This document shows, one piece after another, positions 50,011 to 62,137 of a stretch of DNA of 64,000 nucleotides. The stretch is from contig JAIWNF010000028.1 of assembly GCA_025093555.1 (NCBI GenBank), forward strand, positions 434,001-498,000. Direction: 5' to 3'. Under the pieces are notes generated by a model. It did no database searches. It was not told the DNA's origin and was given only the letters and a program-made list of their open reading frames with translations. The translations under genes were made by a program, and so were the position numbers. Within the stretch, counting starts at the first letter, position 1. Each line of letters begins with the position of its first letter. The DNA is from Circinella umbellata. Lineage: Eukaryota; Mucoromycota; Mucoromycetes; Mucorales; Lichtheimiaceae.

Positions 50011-51330
50011 TCACTTTTACTCACCTTTCTTTTTTTTTTATGTACATAACATAATACCACAAAATAGAATTTTTTTTTTCTAAAAAAAAAATATTAATCT
50101 CACCAGAGAAAAAAAAAACATATATAACCCTATTTATCTCGTGTTCTCCTTCTACTTTTTGTTTGTACGTGTGTAGATGATGAGTTTACTTACTGTATTA
50201 CCTTCTCTGTCCGACTGAAAATTCCTCGTATTATGACGTTGTGCTACAACAATTTAACAAAATGTTACAGCACATATCAACTTTCTATAATACTATTAAA
50301 GAAAAAAAAGAACTTAATGCATATATAAAAATATTACGCAAGCTAAACACAAAAATCTAAACAACCTTTTCTTTTTTTTTTCAGGATCATCTTTATTTAA
50401 CGAGGACTCGTACAAATAAACCTTGTTTCTTTTTTTAATTTTATAAATAGTGTACCGGAGAATATTATGATCGCGGACACAGTACCGAAAAATGGACAAA
50501 TTCGCATAAATTTAGGGAACATAAACAATGTTTTGTTAGTGTTATTTTGTGTAAAAGCGGAGAGGGAGTGGAAGGGAAAAGAAGGGTATTTGTATATTAT
50601 TTCTTCTGATTTGTATGATAAAACTTAACAGAAGCGCCGATCAGATAAAATTAAAGTCATTACTTATGCCCCCTCCCCCAAACCTTCTATATTTCTTTTC
50701 ACAAGGGGTTCGGATAATTAACGGATCCGCTTTTCTTTTCTTCCATCGATCAAACAATAACAATGGAATCTAAACGCGTCTTAAAAAAACACGTAGATTA
50801 AGCTTCATATTCAAAGCGCGTCATTTGTACATATTTTCGCGTCTTTACTAATTTCCATCCATCTATATATGACAGCATAAAATAAAAACAGGAAACTATA
50901 TTGCATTAATAAATCAAGAACAAGAAATGTTATGTTGCAAAAAGCACATATGCATAATTGATGCGGAAACATTTTTCTCCTTCTCCGTTTTGTTATTGAA
51001 CAAAGAAATACAATGTCACAACCGATATTGTTGTAATGATAAAGAAGTATATGGTAGATTGACTCCTTTCAATCACTATTATATATATCTTTTATTATTA
51101 CTATCAGCGTTACTGTATAACTACTTTATTCATTTTCTTTAATAAATAAAATATATAACCAGAAAAAAAAATAATGGCTTGGCTCTTTGCGGAAAAACGT
51201 ACCTTTAAAAAGGGGGGGATAGAAAGAACATATAATATATATACACATGACGGACTTGAGAATCGTGACCTGTTTAAAAAAAAAAAACGAAACTGAGTAA
51301 TTCATTTGTAAGACTTGAGAGCTTCTTAAA
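50011..51330. other. Intergenic region upstream of RNR2
   Basis: About 1.3 kb with no gene. Contains T/A homopolymers (50030-50110) and, at 50774-50843, three CGCG motifs listed separately. Confidence 0.6.
50774..50843 (+). promoter_or_regulatory. MBF/E2F-like motif cluster upstream of RNR2
   Basis: A perfect MCB core ACGCGT (50774-50779), AAGCGCGTC (50814-50822) and TTCGCGTC (50836-50843) fall within 70 bp, about 590-660 bp before the ribonucleotide reductase start codon. MCB/E2F elements drive S-phase transcription of ribonucleotide reductase in fungi and animals; the link here is inferred from motif and position. Confidence 0.5.
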
Positions 51331-51331
51331 A

Positions 51332-51340
51332 TATAAAAAG
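51332..51340 (+). promoter_or_regulatory. TATA box of RNR2
   Basis: TATAAAAAG about 95 bp upstream of the ATG at 51431, followed by a CT-rich leader (TCTTTTCTTTCACTC), as expected for a strongly expressed fungal gene. Confidence 0.65.
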
Positions 51341-51430
51341 GCACCAGTTCAATAAGCAAATTTACTCTTTTCTTTCACTCTTTATTTGTTTCACAAAAAA
51401 ACATTATAACAATCATTTTCTTCTATTCAA

Positions 51431-52795
51431 ATGGCTGCTACCGCTACTTCTGACGTTTCCAAGCAACTTTCCGATATGTCTATTAACAAACCTACCGACC
51501 AAGTTGTCAAGAATTCCAAGTACAATGAAGAAGAAGAAATCTTAAAGGAGAATCCTAGACGTTTCTGTTTGTTCCCAATTAGATACCATGAGGTAGGGCT
51601 TTTCTCTTTTTTTTTTCTTTTGCTGCAAACTAGATCTACAACTTTATTTTGATCTATTGTTTATATTAAATCTACTATTTATGCTTTTAGATCTGGCAAT
51701 TCTATAAGAAGGCTGAAGCTTCTTTCTGGACTGCGGAAGAAATCGATCTTTCTAAGGATGGCAACGATTGGGAAAACAAGATGACTGCCGATGAACGTTT
51801 CTTTATTTCTCGTGTTCTTGCTTTCTTTGCAAGCTCGGACGGTATTGTCAATGAAAACTTGGTTGAACGTTTCTGTAATGAAGTCCAAATCAGTGAAGCC
51901 AAATGTTTTTATGGTTTCCAAATCATGATTGAAAACGTTCATTCTGAAACCTACAGTTTACTTATTGATACTTATATTAAGGATAATGCTGAAAAGGAAA
52001 TGCTTTTTGATGCTATTGAAACTAGTAAGTTTTTTTTTCTCTTTTATACTTTTTTTTTCGTGTTTTTCCCCCCCTTTCTCCAATTTATTTTTTTTTCATA
52101 ACGCGACACGCGACGTGCGCGAAGTACGTGAATTAGTCTATTTGTGTTACTTTGATAGTCGAAGGGGGGGAAAACACTTCTCCTAAATAGTTTTCTAAAC
52201 TCCGTGTTTTTTTTATTTAATAGTTCCTTGCATCAAGAAGAAGGCTGATTGGGCTTTCAAGTGGATCTCTTCCAATGGTTCATTCGCTGAACGTCTTGTT
52301 GCCTTTGCTGCTGTTGAAGGTATCTTCTTCTCTGGTTCATTCGCTTCTATCTTCTGGTTAAAGAAACGTGGTCTTATGCCTGGTCTTACTTTCAGTAACG
52401 AATTGATTTCCAGAGATGAAGGTCTGCATACTGACTTTGCCTGTTTGCTCTTCTCCCATCTTCGCAACCAACCTTCCCATGACCGTATTCGTTTTATTAT
52501 TACTGAAGCTGTTGCTTTGGAAAAAGAATTCTTAACTGAAGCTTTGCCCGTATCATTGATTGGTATGAATGCCAAGCTTATGTGTCAATACATTGAATTT
52601 GTAGCTGATCGCCTCTTGGTTTCATTGGGTTTGCCAAAGCATTACAAGTCCACCAATCCCTTTGACTTTATGGATATGATTTCTCTTCAAGGCAAAACTA
52701 ACTTCTTTGAAAAGCGTGTCTCTGACTATCAACGTGCTGGTGTTATGACAAAGGATCCTGAAGAACAACAATTTACTTTGGATGCAGACTTCTAA
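51431..52795 (+). CDS. RNR2: Ribonucleoside-diphosphate reductase small subunit (R2)
   Basis: Carries the di-iron tyrosyl radical that activates the large subunit to make dNTPs. Three exons: 51431-51592, 51691-52024, 52224-52795; 355 residues. Iron ligands are present with the spacing of class Ia R2 proteins: Asp104 ([11 protein letters not shown]), Glu135 and His138 (IENVHSETY), Glu197 ([11 protein letters not shown]), Glu231 and His234 ([10 protein letters not shown]). Tyr142 is the radical tyrosine, so this is the catalytic Rnr2 type and not the radical-less Rnr4. The C-terminus FTLDADF is the canonical tail that docks on the large subunit. Codons are optimised as in enolase. The ATG has good context after a TATA box and CT-rich leader. 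Confidence 0.97.
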
Positions 52796-55743
52796 ACGAC
52801 CTCAGCCTTTTTTTTTATTTACTTTTCATACTTTTATATCCTGTCTACCTCTTCTCTCACTTATCTTTCTTTTTATAAGTATAGCTTCTTTTCTTTCTTA
52901 TTCCAGAACCTCCTCCCCCTTCCATACATATAAATACATACATATATATAAGGAAAAGAAACATCCTCTTATCTCCCCCTACTCATTTTATAAAGCATTT
53001 TTGTACATACATTTTTTTTATTATTATTATTATTTTCTATTATATTTTCAAAGCATTAAAAAATTAAATGGATGTTTCTTTTCTCATTTTTACACTATTA
53101 GAAAATTGTTCGTGTTCTGCATATAATGTTGCTTACTACGTTTTTTTTTGTTTTGTTTGCTGGTGTAATAACAAATTTTGCGCGAGCTTTGCCAAAGTTA
53201 ATAGTGAAACAAATGTACGCTGCTACTTTCTTTTTATCCGTTTTACTTTATATGACTAGCATTCAGTATCATAAGTTAGATACTATGAGCATGGAATCCA
53301 ACTACGTACCATCATATACAACAAAAAAAAACCCGGCTTGCTACGACTATTATTGCTACTATCCTATGTATCTGTTATATAAAGTGAATGTGGTCTTAAG
53401 AAGATGTTATATTATATTAATGTATAATGTATTAATAACACATCAATACGACCCTTATTTATAATTCCTCTACTAGTATACAGCTTGCGCTTTTAGAATC
53501 ACAACTGTTTCCGGTAATAATTTTATTACGTAGCAAAAAAAAAACAGTGATTGTTAACTTGCATTCAAAAAAGAAAATAGTATGATTCTATCACATATTA
53601 GCTACTGTAGTGAATTGTTTATCGGTCTCAACTTCTAATTCTTGATATTTACGATTTTTCAGTCTATAATATATAACAACATAGTAAACAGGAATAAGAA
53701 ATGTTTCGCCAACTCTTACGCTTCTCGAATATAAATAAAGGAGAAGATACGTAGACCGATAGAAAAGCTACCTTTACCCTTTCACCGTTGTCAAAACCGG
53801 ATTGATATATATATATATATACCTCTTGCCCTAGAAACAGTAATTAAGATGGACGGTACAAGCATTCAATTACCAAAGTGATTATAATTATTACACATAA
53901 ATAATTACACTATTCATAATAAGTTTACATTGACGACAGCAATAATTCAAGATACGTAAAGTTTTTTTTAGCAATCACGTATATATATATATATACCTTT
54001 TATTATTAAGCTTTCTTTTTGTACGCTCCTTTGCTTCTTGCATTAATGATGGTGGATGTGGAATCCTTCCCAAAAAAGGAAATCCGGTAACTTCTCCCCG
54101 CCTCGAAAGCAACACATTATTCGCTCAGTTTTGTACTTACGCACATATCCAGAACCAAGAAAAATTTGTGTTCCTGCACTACGTTCAGTATATTTTCAAG
54201 GTTTTTATTATGAGATTAAGTTGAAAGGGAAAAAAAAGACGACTATTTCCTATTCAAGTTCTATTTATTCCCGTAAGAGCAAGTTATTCGTTACATGCTA
54301 TAAATATAGTAACCATTCATAAAATACAATCTGTATCGCTCTTGCACTACATAAAAATAGTGTTTTTGGAATGGAATGAAGTCTAAGTATACTTTCACGT
54401 ACTCCCCAACCCGATCACCGGCGCCGCTGAATACTTTAAAAATATTGAATAAAAAAAAGACCCATCACATGCTTATTATTTCATAATACGAGAAAGAACG
54501 ATATTAATTTACAAAATAATGTGTTGAGTTTGTAATCTAATCGTAAGCAAGGCCTTTATCGTCACGAATGAGCAGCAATTAAAAATACTACGTAAAAAAG
54601 AAGCAAAACATTATGGGCAAAGAAGTCATATTAAGTTTGAGGTGTAATAAAAGCTCTGTTATATAAAGTTTTAATGTCATTTTTAATTTGGAAATAGCAA
54701 TCAATAAATCAGAATACCTTTTGTAAAAATAAAAAAATAAAAATAAAAAAAACCAAAGAATATGTATCAATAGTGATAGGCATTATGAGTTATGTCACTA
54801 TTTTTTTTACAAAGTACGTACAATATCAGCAAAGTAAATAACGTACATCTCTTATGTTTTATGCCTATATTGCATACAGAAGTATATATTTATAATGATG
54901 ACAACTGATACGTCGTACATAATTATTATTTTCTTTGATTGCGACTGAATGAAATTGCGAAGAGCAGTGGATGTTTTTTTTATACAAAGTACTATTTATA
55001 CTTTATATTCTTTAATAAGATAATAATTCGGAAAGAGGGTTTTTTAACAAAGAATAACTTGAGGTAACAATCGTGTCCCTTTATAACAAACTTTATATAC
55101 AATAACTATGCATAAATACCCGCGGCTTTTCTATACCTTTACTTTTTAGGTATATGTTCTTTCTTCTTTATCGGGGACCCAAACATTAGATCAAGATCAA
55201 TCTGATAAAAAGCAAAAAAGCATGGTAAGATTGCTGCATTGTTACACATACCAACGAATTCTAAGTTGTGAAACTTTACAAAGAGGCTTGGTTAACACTA
55301 TTGTTTTTCTTTACGTGAATTCTTTTTACCGTTTTTACTTACTTATAATTACATTTCTTCTTCTGTGATTACATTGAGCTATCCCTACTTTCACAATGAC
55401 ATGTATAAAGCACTCGTACCAATACTGTTATAGGAGATAGATATAGTAATAAACAACATTCGTATATAATTTCATAATAACAACATAAGAAGATCATACC
55501 ACAGTTAGTTTTAAGGTATACTAAGACTTTATGAATGGTAACTAATTCTACATGTAAAAAAAAACTTTATTGGACTTTGTATCACATTGACATGAGTTCG
55601 TATATATAAATAAACAATCTTATATAATGAGTAAATTTCTTTATTCTTTTGGCCCTTCTTTCCTTTTTTTTTGCGTTCTTTGCGTTCTTTTTTTTTTCTT
55701 ATCCTCTCTCGCTCGTCTTCCTGGTTTTGTTTTATTTAAGGAA
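52796..55743. other. Non-coding interval
   Basis: About 2.9 kb. It begins with the CT-rich 3' flank of RNR2 and is otherwise AT-rich, with short (TA)n tracts near 53805-53822 and 53980-53996. A 112-codon frame at 53126-53464 has no homology I recognise. The last 120 bp (from about 55627) form a CT-rich leader for the MFS gene. Confidence 0.55.
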
Positions 55744-57875
55744 ATGAAAGTACTTTCGAGGTTTCGATCCATTGTCCTTCGATCATCCGATGATACAACA
55801 AAAACAAATGGTTCGATTACAGAAGAAAAGCAGCTGCCACCAAAAGAAATTGATGTTGACAGTGTTGCTGCAAGTGAGAAGAATTCTACAACAGAAGAAC
55901 AAGTAGATGATAATGTTCAAAAGGGTGTTCAGGCTGTTGAAGCTGTGACTTTGACATGGTCAAAGAAAACATTGATTGCAGTGTTTATTAAGTATGTTTT
56001 CTTTATTGTAATTATTATGTGATTACATAAGTATATTCTTACTAGTTGCTAATATATATATATAACTTATTATTATTATTTAATATAATACGTAGCATTT
56101 GGTTCCTTTACTTTGTTAATGCATTTCAAAGCTCTATTTTATACAATCTACTTCCTTACGTCACTAGTGAATTTTCTACTCATTCACTTTTAAACATTAT
56201 CTATATTGTTGCAAGTGCTATTTCGGCTGCCATTTATATTCCATTAGCAAAAGTATTGGATCTTTGGGGTCGTGCTGAAGGTTTTCTTATCATGGTCACC
56301 TTTGCCACCTTAGGTTTAGTCATGATGGCTGCTTGTAACAATCTTCCTACTTTTTGTGCTGCATATGTAAATATTACCTACTTTTCTTTTTTAAGCTAAC
56401 ATAGTTTATCAATTAATAGTAAAATGAATAATATACAGTATATACTGATAACACACTTTTTTTTTTGGTATCAAATCACATTTTTGGCTTTTAGGTTTTC
56501 TATTCTATCGGTTTTGGAGGAATGATTTTTTCTGTTGATGTTATTACTGCCGATGCCTCCAAGTTAAAAAATCGAGGTCTTGCATTTGCTTTTACATCTT
56601 CTCCATATATCATTACTGCATTTGCTGGCGCTAAAGCATCCGAAGGCTTTTATGAAAACATTAGCTGGCGTTGGGGTTTCGGTGCCTTTTCCATTATCTT
56701 TCCCGTTGTCGCCGCTCCATTATACTTTATTTTGAAATTTAATCTTCGCAAGGCTGAAAAACAAGGTGTTCTACACAAGGAAAAAAGTAATAAAACAATT
56801 CTTCAAGCTGTTTGGTATTACTTTATTGAGTTTGATGGTAAGTTTTTTTTCTAAAAAAAATAGAGCGATTTATATTTTAAAAAACAAACTGGAAAAATAG
56901 TCGAATATATATATATATACTTATACAAAATGTATTTATTTAGTTGTTGGAGTTTTTGTTTTTTCTGCTGGTCTCACGGTGTTCCTTCTTCCATTTACTA
57001 TTGCTGATAGTGCTCCTGATGGCTGGGGAACTCCATACATTATTGCCATGATTGTTGTTGGTTTTGTTATGTTATTTGTTTTTATTTTTTACGAAGTTTA
57101 TATTGCTCCTGTACCATTATTCAACTGGAAATTATTGCGCGATCGTACAGTTATTGGTGCATGTTTATTGAACGCAACTTATCAAATTTCTTACTATTGC
57201 TGGTTCAACTACTTTACATCCTTTTTACAAGTTGTTAATGATTTAACCATTGCCGAATCCGGTTATGTGGGCAATACATTTGATGTTGTATCAGGTCTTC
57301 TCTTGTTAGGTGTTGGCTTTTTGATCCGTAAAACCGGACGATTTAAATGGCTTTTATACATTGCTGTTCCACTTTACATTTTTGCACAAGGTTTAATGAT
57401 TTATTTCCGTCGTCCCAATCAATCTGTTGGCTACCTTGTCATGTGTCAAGTTTTTACTTCAATTGGTGGAAGTATCTTTATTATTGTTGTACAATTAGCA
57501 ATCTTGGCTGCCGTCGATCATCAACATGTGGCTGCCACACTTGGTCTGCTCTCTGTCGTTGGTACTGTAGGAAATGCTATAGGCCCTACCATTTGTGGTG
57601 CTATATGGACAAATACATTCCAACCTGCACTTATACGACTTCTTCCTACTTCAGAGCTGGAAAATTTAGACCTTATTTATGAGGATCTTCCAACACAATT
57701 GAGTTATGAAGTTGGAAGTGAAACAAGACTGGCTATTCAAGAAGCCTACGGTTATGCTCAAACAAGAATGCTTGCTGCTGGCACAGGCATTATGGGTTTG
57801 GCTATTATTTGGACTTTCTTGATTCGTGACATAGATCTTAAAAAGGTCTCTCAAGTCAAGGGTACCGTCTTTTAA
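55744..57875 (+). CDS. MFS transporter, siderophore-iron (ARN/SIT) type
   Basis: Plasma or endosomal membrane proton symporter; the closest resemblance is to siderophore-iron transporters. Four exons: 55744-55991, 56096-56366, 56495-56837, 56944-57875; 597 residues. A hydrophilic N-terminal tail of about 75 residues precedes WSKKTLIAVFINIWFLYFVN (TM1). Blocks typical of ARN/SIT carriers include LPYVTSEFSTHSLLNIIYIV, YIPLAKVLDLWGRAEGFLIM, YSIGFGGMIFSVDVITADAS, LPFTIADSAPDGWGTPY and CWFNYFTSFLQVVNDLT. About 14 hydrophobic segments can be counted. An in-frame ATG at 55627 would add a hydrophobic 39-residue leader encoded by CT-rich DNA; I read that as 5'UTR and start at 55744. Substrate is inferred from family resemblance only. 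Confidence 0.88.
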
Positions 57876-59323
57876 CCAACATACTACTATTACTATTTTT
57901 TTTTGTTACCTTCTATTCATGGTTTTATAACCATGTCATGACAAAACAACAAAAACAGTATGTATTTTTTGTATTATCGCTATGTATTATATTTTATTAC
58001 ACTCATTCTTTCTCAAAAAAGTTAAAAACATTGCTTCTTGTTTTATCTGTATTGTTTTATTTAATTTTATATCTTTATATATTTATTATGTGATAAACTG
58101 TTAATTATACTATATATATATTTATATCCAATAAAATAATTATTTTTGTTGATATCTTGTTTTGAGGGAAAAAAGATTAGTTCCTATTGTAAAAGAGTAA
58201 TCGTACAGATAATAATATAGGTAGTACAAGCAGAGATTAATGTTCCTCTATTAAAGTTTGACTGACTATTCTTTTCAAGAAGTTTAGGAAAACGGGCATT
58301 ACTTTTATTTTTTTCCGGTTCTATAGTTGCTTCTTTTTAACATACCTATCTAATTGCTCTACTAAAAAAAGTATTACTGTACAAGAGCGCCAATAGAAGG
58401 TAAGCTACATTCAATATTAATAAGTAGTAATATTAATATTTGTACTTAAAATCCAATCGATAGGTATTAAGCATGTAGCCTAGAGTCGATTTTCGGCCTT
58501 CTTTTTGGCTCAGGATTTCAAAATTTATTGTGAACTGTTATAGTCGTATTGTAATTTCGCTATGAATAAAGAGCTGTAATTTATATCTAAGGAGAACAGA
58601 TGAGCCTTTTCAAATGGAATAGCATTATAGTCACTGGTAACCATGGCTGTCAATGGGCGTGAATTGTCGAGTACAGATCAAATAGCTGGAATAATAGTTT
58701 GATGTATATAGCTTATCAAATCGTGTATTCCGACCAATGAAATAATTTCCATTCCTAACGAGACGAGTGCCCCCACATTAACTCAACCAAATTTTTAACG
58801 ACTCAAATAACTCTCATTGAATATTTTCATTTATTGGTATCTATCTTTTCTATCATTCCATTTATATAAGCTAAATCTATAATGAGTTTACTCCCAGATA
58901 ATACGTTCTACGTCTATTATTTTGATGCTTTTTTAACTGGATATTTTGATCAGTCGACCCGTCAAAACTTCATTTGAGCTGGAATTAGCTATTTTCCTAT
59001 TTCGAAATTTCAGAGTAACTCAAACAATAACATTTTACTTTCCTGCTATATTGTACTAACCGAAAAATATCGTGTGCATGCTGTATATATCACATTTGTT
59101 TTGATTATATTGAGTCTATTATATAGCTTATCAACAATTCTTTTTTGTAGCGTGGGGTACATAAAATTAAAGCTTTGCCTATTTTTTAGAAAGAGCTGTA
59201 AAACGTTTTACCACGGAGTAAGTTACCGGCTATCCGTTCCGGTTTGTTGCTTATATAAATCCTCAAAAGGTACACATACTTCCTCATGTTCTCACACAAG
59301 CATAAAAACAAATTCAATTAAAC
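57876..59323. other. Non-coding interval
   Basis: About 1.45 kb, AT-rich, holding the MFS 3' flank and the Mpv17-family promoter. Frames here (for example 59074-59340) are not supported by splice partners or motifs. Confidence 0.6.
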
Positions 59324-60394
59324 ATGTTTGCTTGGTATAATAGAGTTCTTTCAAAGCGACCTATTTTGGTTCAATGTATTACAACGGGTAAATTTCATTT
59401 GAGTTATTAATGGATCGTTTTTTTTAAAGAATTATAGGACTAATCAGTTAATTTCGTTTTTTTTTTCGACTTTTTTTTTCCTGGTTAATAAAATAGCATT
59501 CTTATTTGGGACAGGTAAGAAGAACTATTTTTTTATTCCTATTTAATAGAAATGTATATAGATCTGATATTGATTTTTTTTATTAGGTGATGTCATTGCA
59601 CAACAAGCTATTGAAAGAAAAGGCATAGAGCACCATGAAGTTGCAAGGTATTTTTTCTTTTTTGAAGTCGATTGAAAAAAAAAGTAATTAATATGATATA
59701 ACTTAGAACGTTGAGAATGGCAGGATTTGGAGGCTGTTTTGCAGGTCCAGTGTTGAGTAATTGGTATCGTTTTGTCGAACTCAATATCAAGGGAACAACT
59801 CCAATTACAAGTAAGCATATAATTAATTAAAAAAACGGTGGTTGTTCATTTATTCAAACTCTATTTTTATACTAAAATGAATAAAAACCTTTTTTTTTAG
59901 CACTTTTGAAAAAGGTGGCAGCGGATCAACTCTTGTGTGCACCCATATTTATTGGAGGTAGTAACTTGGATATAAAAAAATAAAAGTATAAAATAATAAT
60001 ATCTAATTAAAATAATTGTTTAGTATTTTTCTCGGCCCAAGGTCTGTTAGAAGGAAAATCAGTGAATCAAATTCAAGAAAAATTAGAGAATGGATATACC
60101 ACTGCAGTTTTAGCTAATTATAAGGTTAGATATAATAATAATACAAATACATTTCGTATTTACTAACAATAAAATAATTATTATTAGATTTGGCCAGCTG
60201 TTCAACTTATTAATTTTTATTTTACACCACTGAATTATCGTTTAATGGTTTCTAATATTGTCTCGCTTGGTTGGAACGCATATTTATCTTTAGTAAATCA
60301 AAGTTCATCAGCAGCTGTATCTGAGGATTTAAAAATGAAATCTTCCACTACTGTGTCTAATATTCCAACCGAAGATTTACAACAAGTTGCTTAG
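59324..60394 (+). CDS. Mpv17/PMP22 family protein (SYM1-like), mitochondrial or peroxisomal membrane
   Basis: Small four-helix membrane protein; SYM1/MPV17 members form channels of the inner mitochondrial membrane. Seven exons: 59324-59387, 59497-59514 (18 nt), 59587-59647, 59707-59810, 59901-59957, 60024-60124, 60188-60394; 203 residues. Starts [20 protein letters not shown], the usual family opening (W-Y-x4-L-x2-P), then [53 protein letters not shown], and the signature [20 protein letters not shown] with NAYLSL. A Ser/Thr-rich tail follows. All family hallmarks are intact. Whether it is mitochondrial or peroxisomal cannot be decided here. Confidence 0.93.
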
Positions 60395-62137
60395 ATTTAT
60401 CTTATTTTTTTTTTCTCTAGTCTCTTGGAAAGGAAGATTTATATGATTCTTTATCTTCTTTATTTTGTATATTTAATAAAATTGATTTGGCTTTTCTTTT
60501 TGTTTTGTTTATATTTATGTAAAAAAGTCATCCTTTTTAGATCGAAAACATGTCCAGATAGTTATTGTACTGCCGGAGAATATATATGAATGCTACTCTT
60601 TGATTCGGTAAAATAATGAACTACCTGGGTAATATAGTCCTATTAAAAAACTCAATAAATGTATATAATTCAGTATAGCAAAATAATTACAATTGAAAAA
60701 AATATATCAAAAAACAGTTTAATAAATAATATATTATTGTTCACTTTGTGCAAACAATATTGAATATTCGGTTTGCATGACGGCTCCCAAAATATATATT
60801 TTGTTCCCAGGTTCTTTTTTCTCAGTTTCGGTGTAGCCGAGTTATAAAACAAAAACGGAGCTACAAAATAGTCGGAATGAGAAAAAAATTTTAACGGGAA
60901 AAAAAACTATAAAAAGGCGATTGACGTTGGTAAATAGTTTTTTTTTTTCTTTATCCAATCAGTAGGAAACTTATCTGCGAGGATGCTTCGGCATACCTCC
61001 TTATAATTTCTTACATATGATGAATATGTTGGGTAGTTAATGATATCCTGTGATTCTACAACACCCTGGGCGACACACCCTTTCTGATTATAATATATTA
61101 AAAACAGGTTTATGTTTTTTTATACCTGTTCACCTATTTTTTTTAAAAAAAAGAAAATGATAAAAAAAAACTATTTCTAGAAAAGTTTTTCTTGGCTTTA
61201 ATAAAACATGAAACATAAAGAAATACAACAAAAGAAACCATTCTTTTTTTATTTTAAATATAAACATGTATATATACTATATATTTGGGCCTTCTTTCGG
61301 TACATGTTATATCAATTAAAAAACAGTTTTGTTTATTCAAAAAGTGTGTATATGATTCTTTTATTTTTGGGTGGCTTGTAATGCGAGTTCTCTGGGTACG
61401 ATACCTAGTAATCATCTTTTTATGTAGTGATATCATGAGTACCACAAATAGTAGAACCACTCAACTGGAATAAAAATGATCGAGCGGAGTTAAAGAGCGT
61501 TTTGATTGTCTTAAAATGGCATTACCGCACGAAGTTTACTTTATTGGAAGTGGCTGTTTTTATTATTTATATTATATTCGAAAAGGTTTAAGTAACCAAT
61601 TGGTTGATATTTTTATAACATAATAAGTTACTTTTTTGTTGATAGGTCAGCCACGTCATGATATATATTTTTTATTATATAAATACTTTTTTTTTTCTAG
61701 ATAATAATAATAATAATAAAAATAATGATAATAAGAGATATATTATATGATGTATTTTACACGTTGTTGTACAAAACGCATGAAACCCAAACTTTTCCCG
61801 CCTAAATTCGTAAAAACTTATATTATGAGTGGCGCATATAATATTTTGTTTTCTTCTTTTTTTCTTTTTTTTCCCCTCTTCTTCTTCTTCTCTTTCTTTT
61901 TTTTTTTCTTTTCTCTATTTTCTTTCAATCTTCAATTTCTAACACAAAACCTTTTACTAAAATAAATAAATAAACAAAACAACAGAAAACCCCTTCCACT
62001 CCCTTTTATATCTAATATATACCCCATCTTCTTTATTGTTTTTCTTCATTTTCTTTTTTTTTCATTTATATTTCTATCAAAGACGAAAAAAAAAAGAAAA
62101 CAAATTTATTTACCTTATTATTATATCACATGCTTTA
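60395..62137. other. Non-coding interval with CT-rich leader
   Basis: About 1.7 kb. No gene. A long CT/T-rich stretch (61850-61935, TTCTTTTTTTCTTTTTTTTC and similar) and (TAA)n (61702-61720) occur before the methyltransferase B start. A 2-codon upstream frame ATG-CTT-TAA at 62130 just precedes the main ATG. Confidence 0.6.

Noticed and set aside
53126..53464. 112-codon plus-strand open frame downstream of RNR2
   Set aside because: Composition follows the AT-rich DNA (Tyr, Leu, Phe, Asn), no motif, no splice partner and no promoter signal; likely chance.
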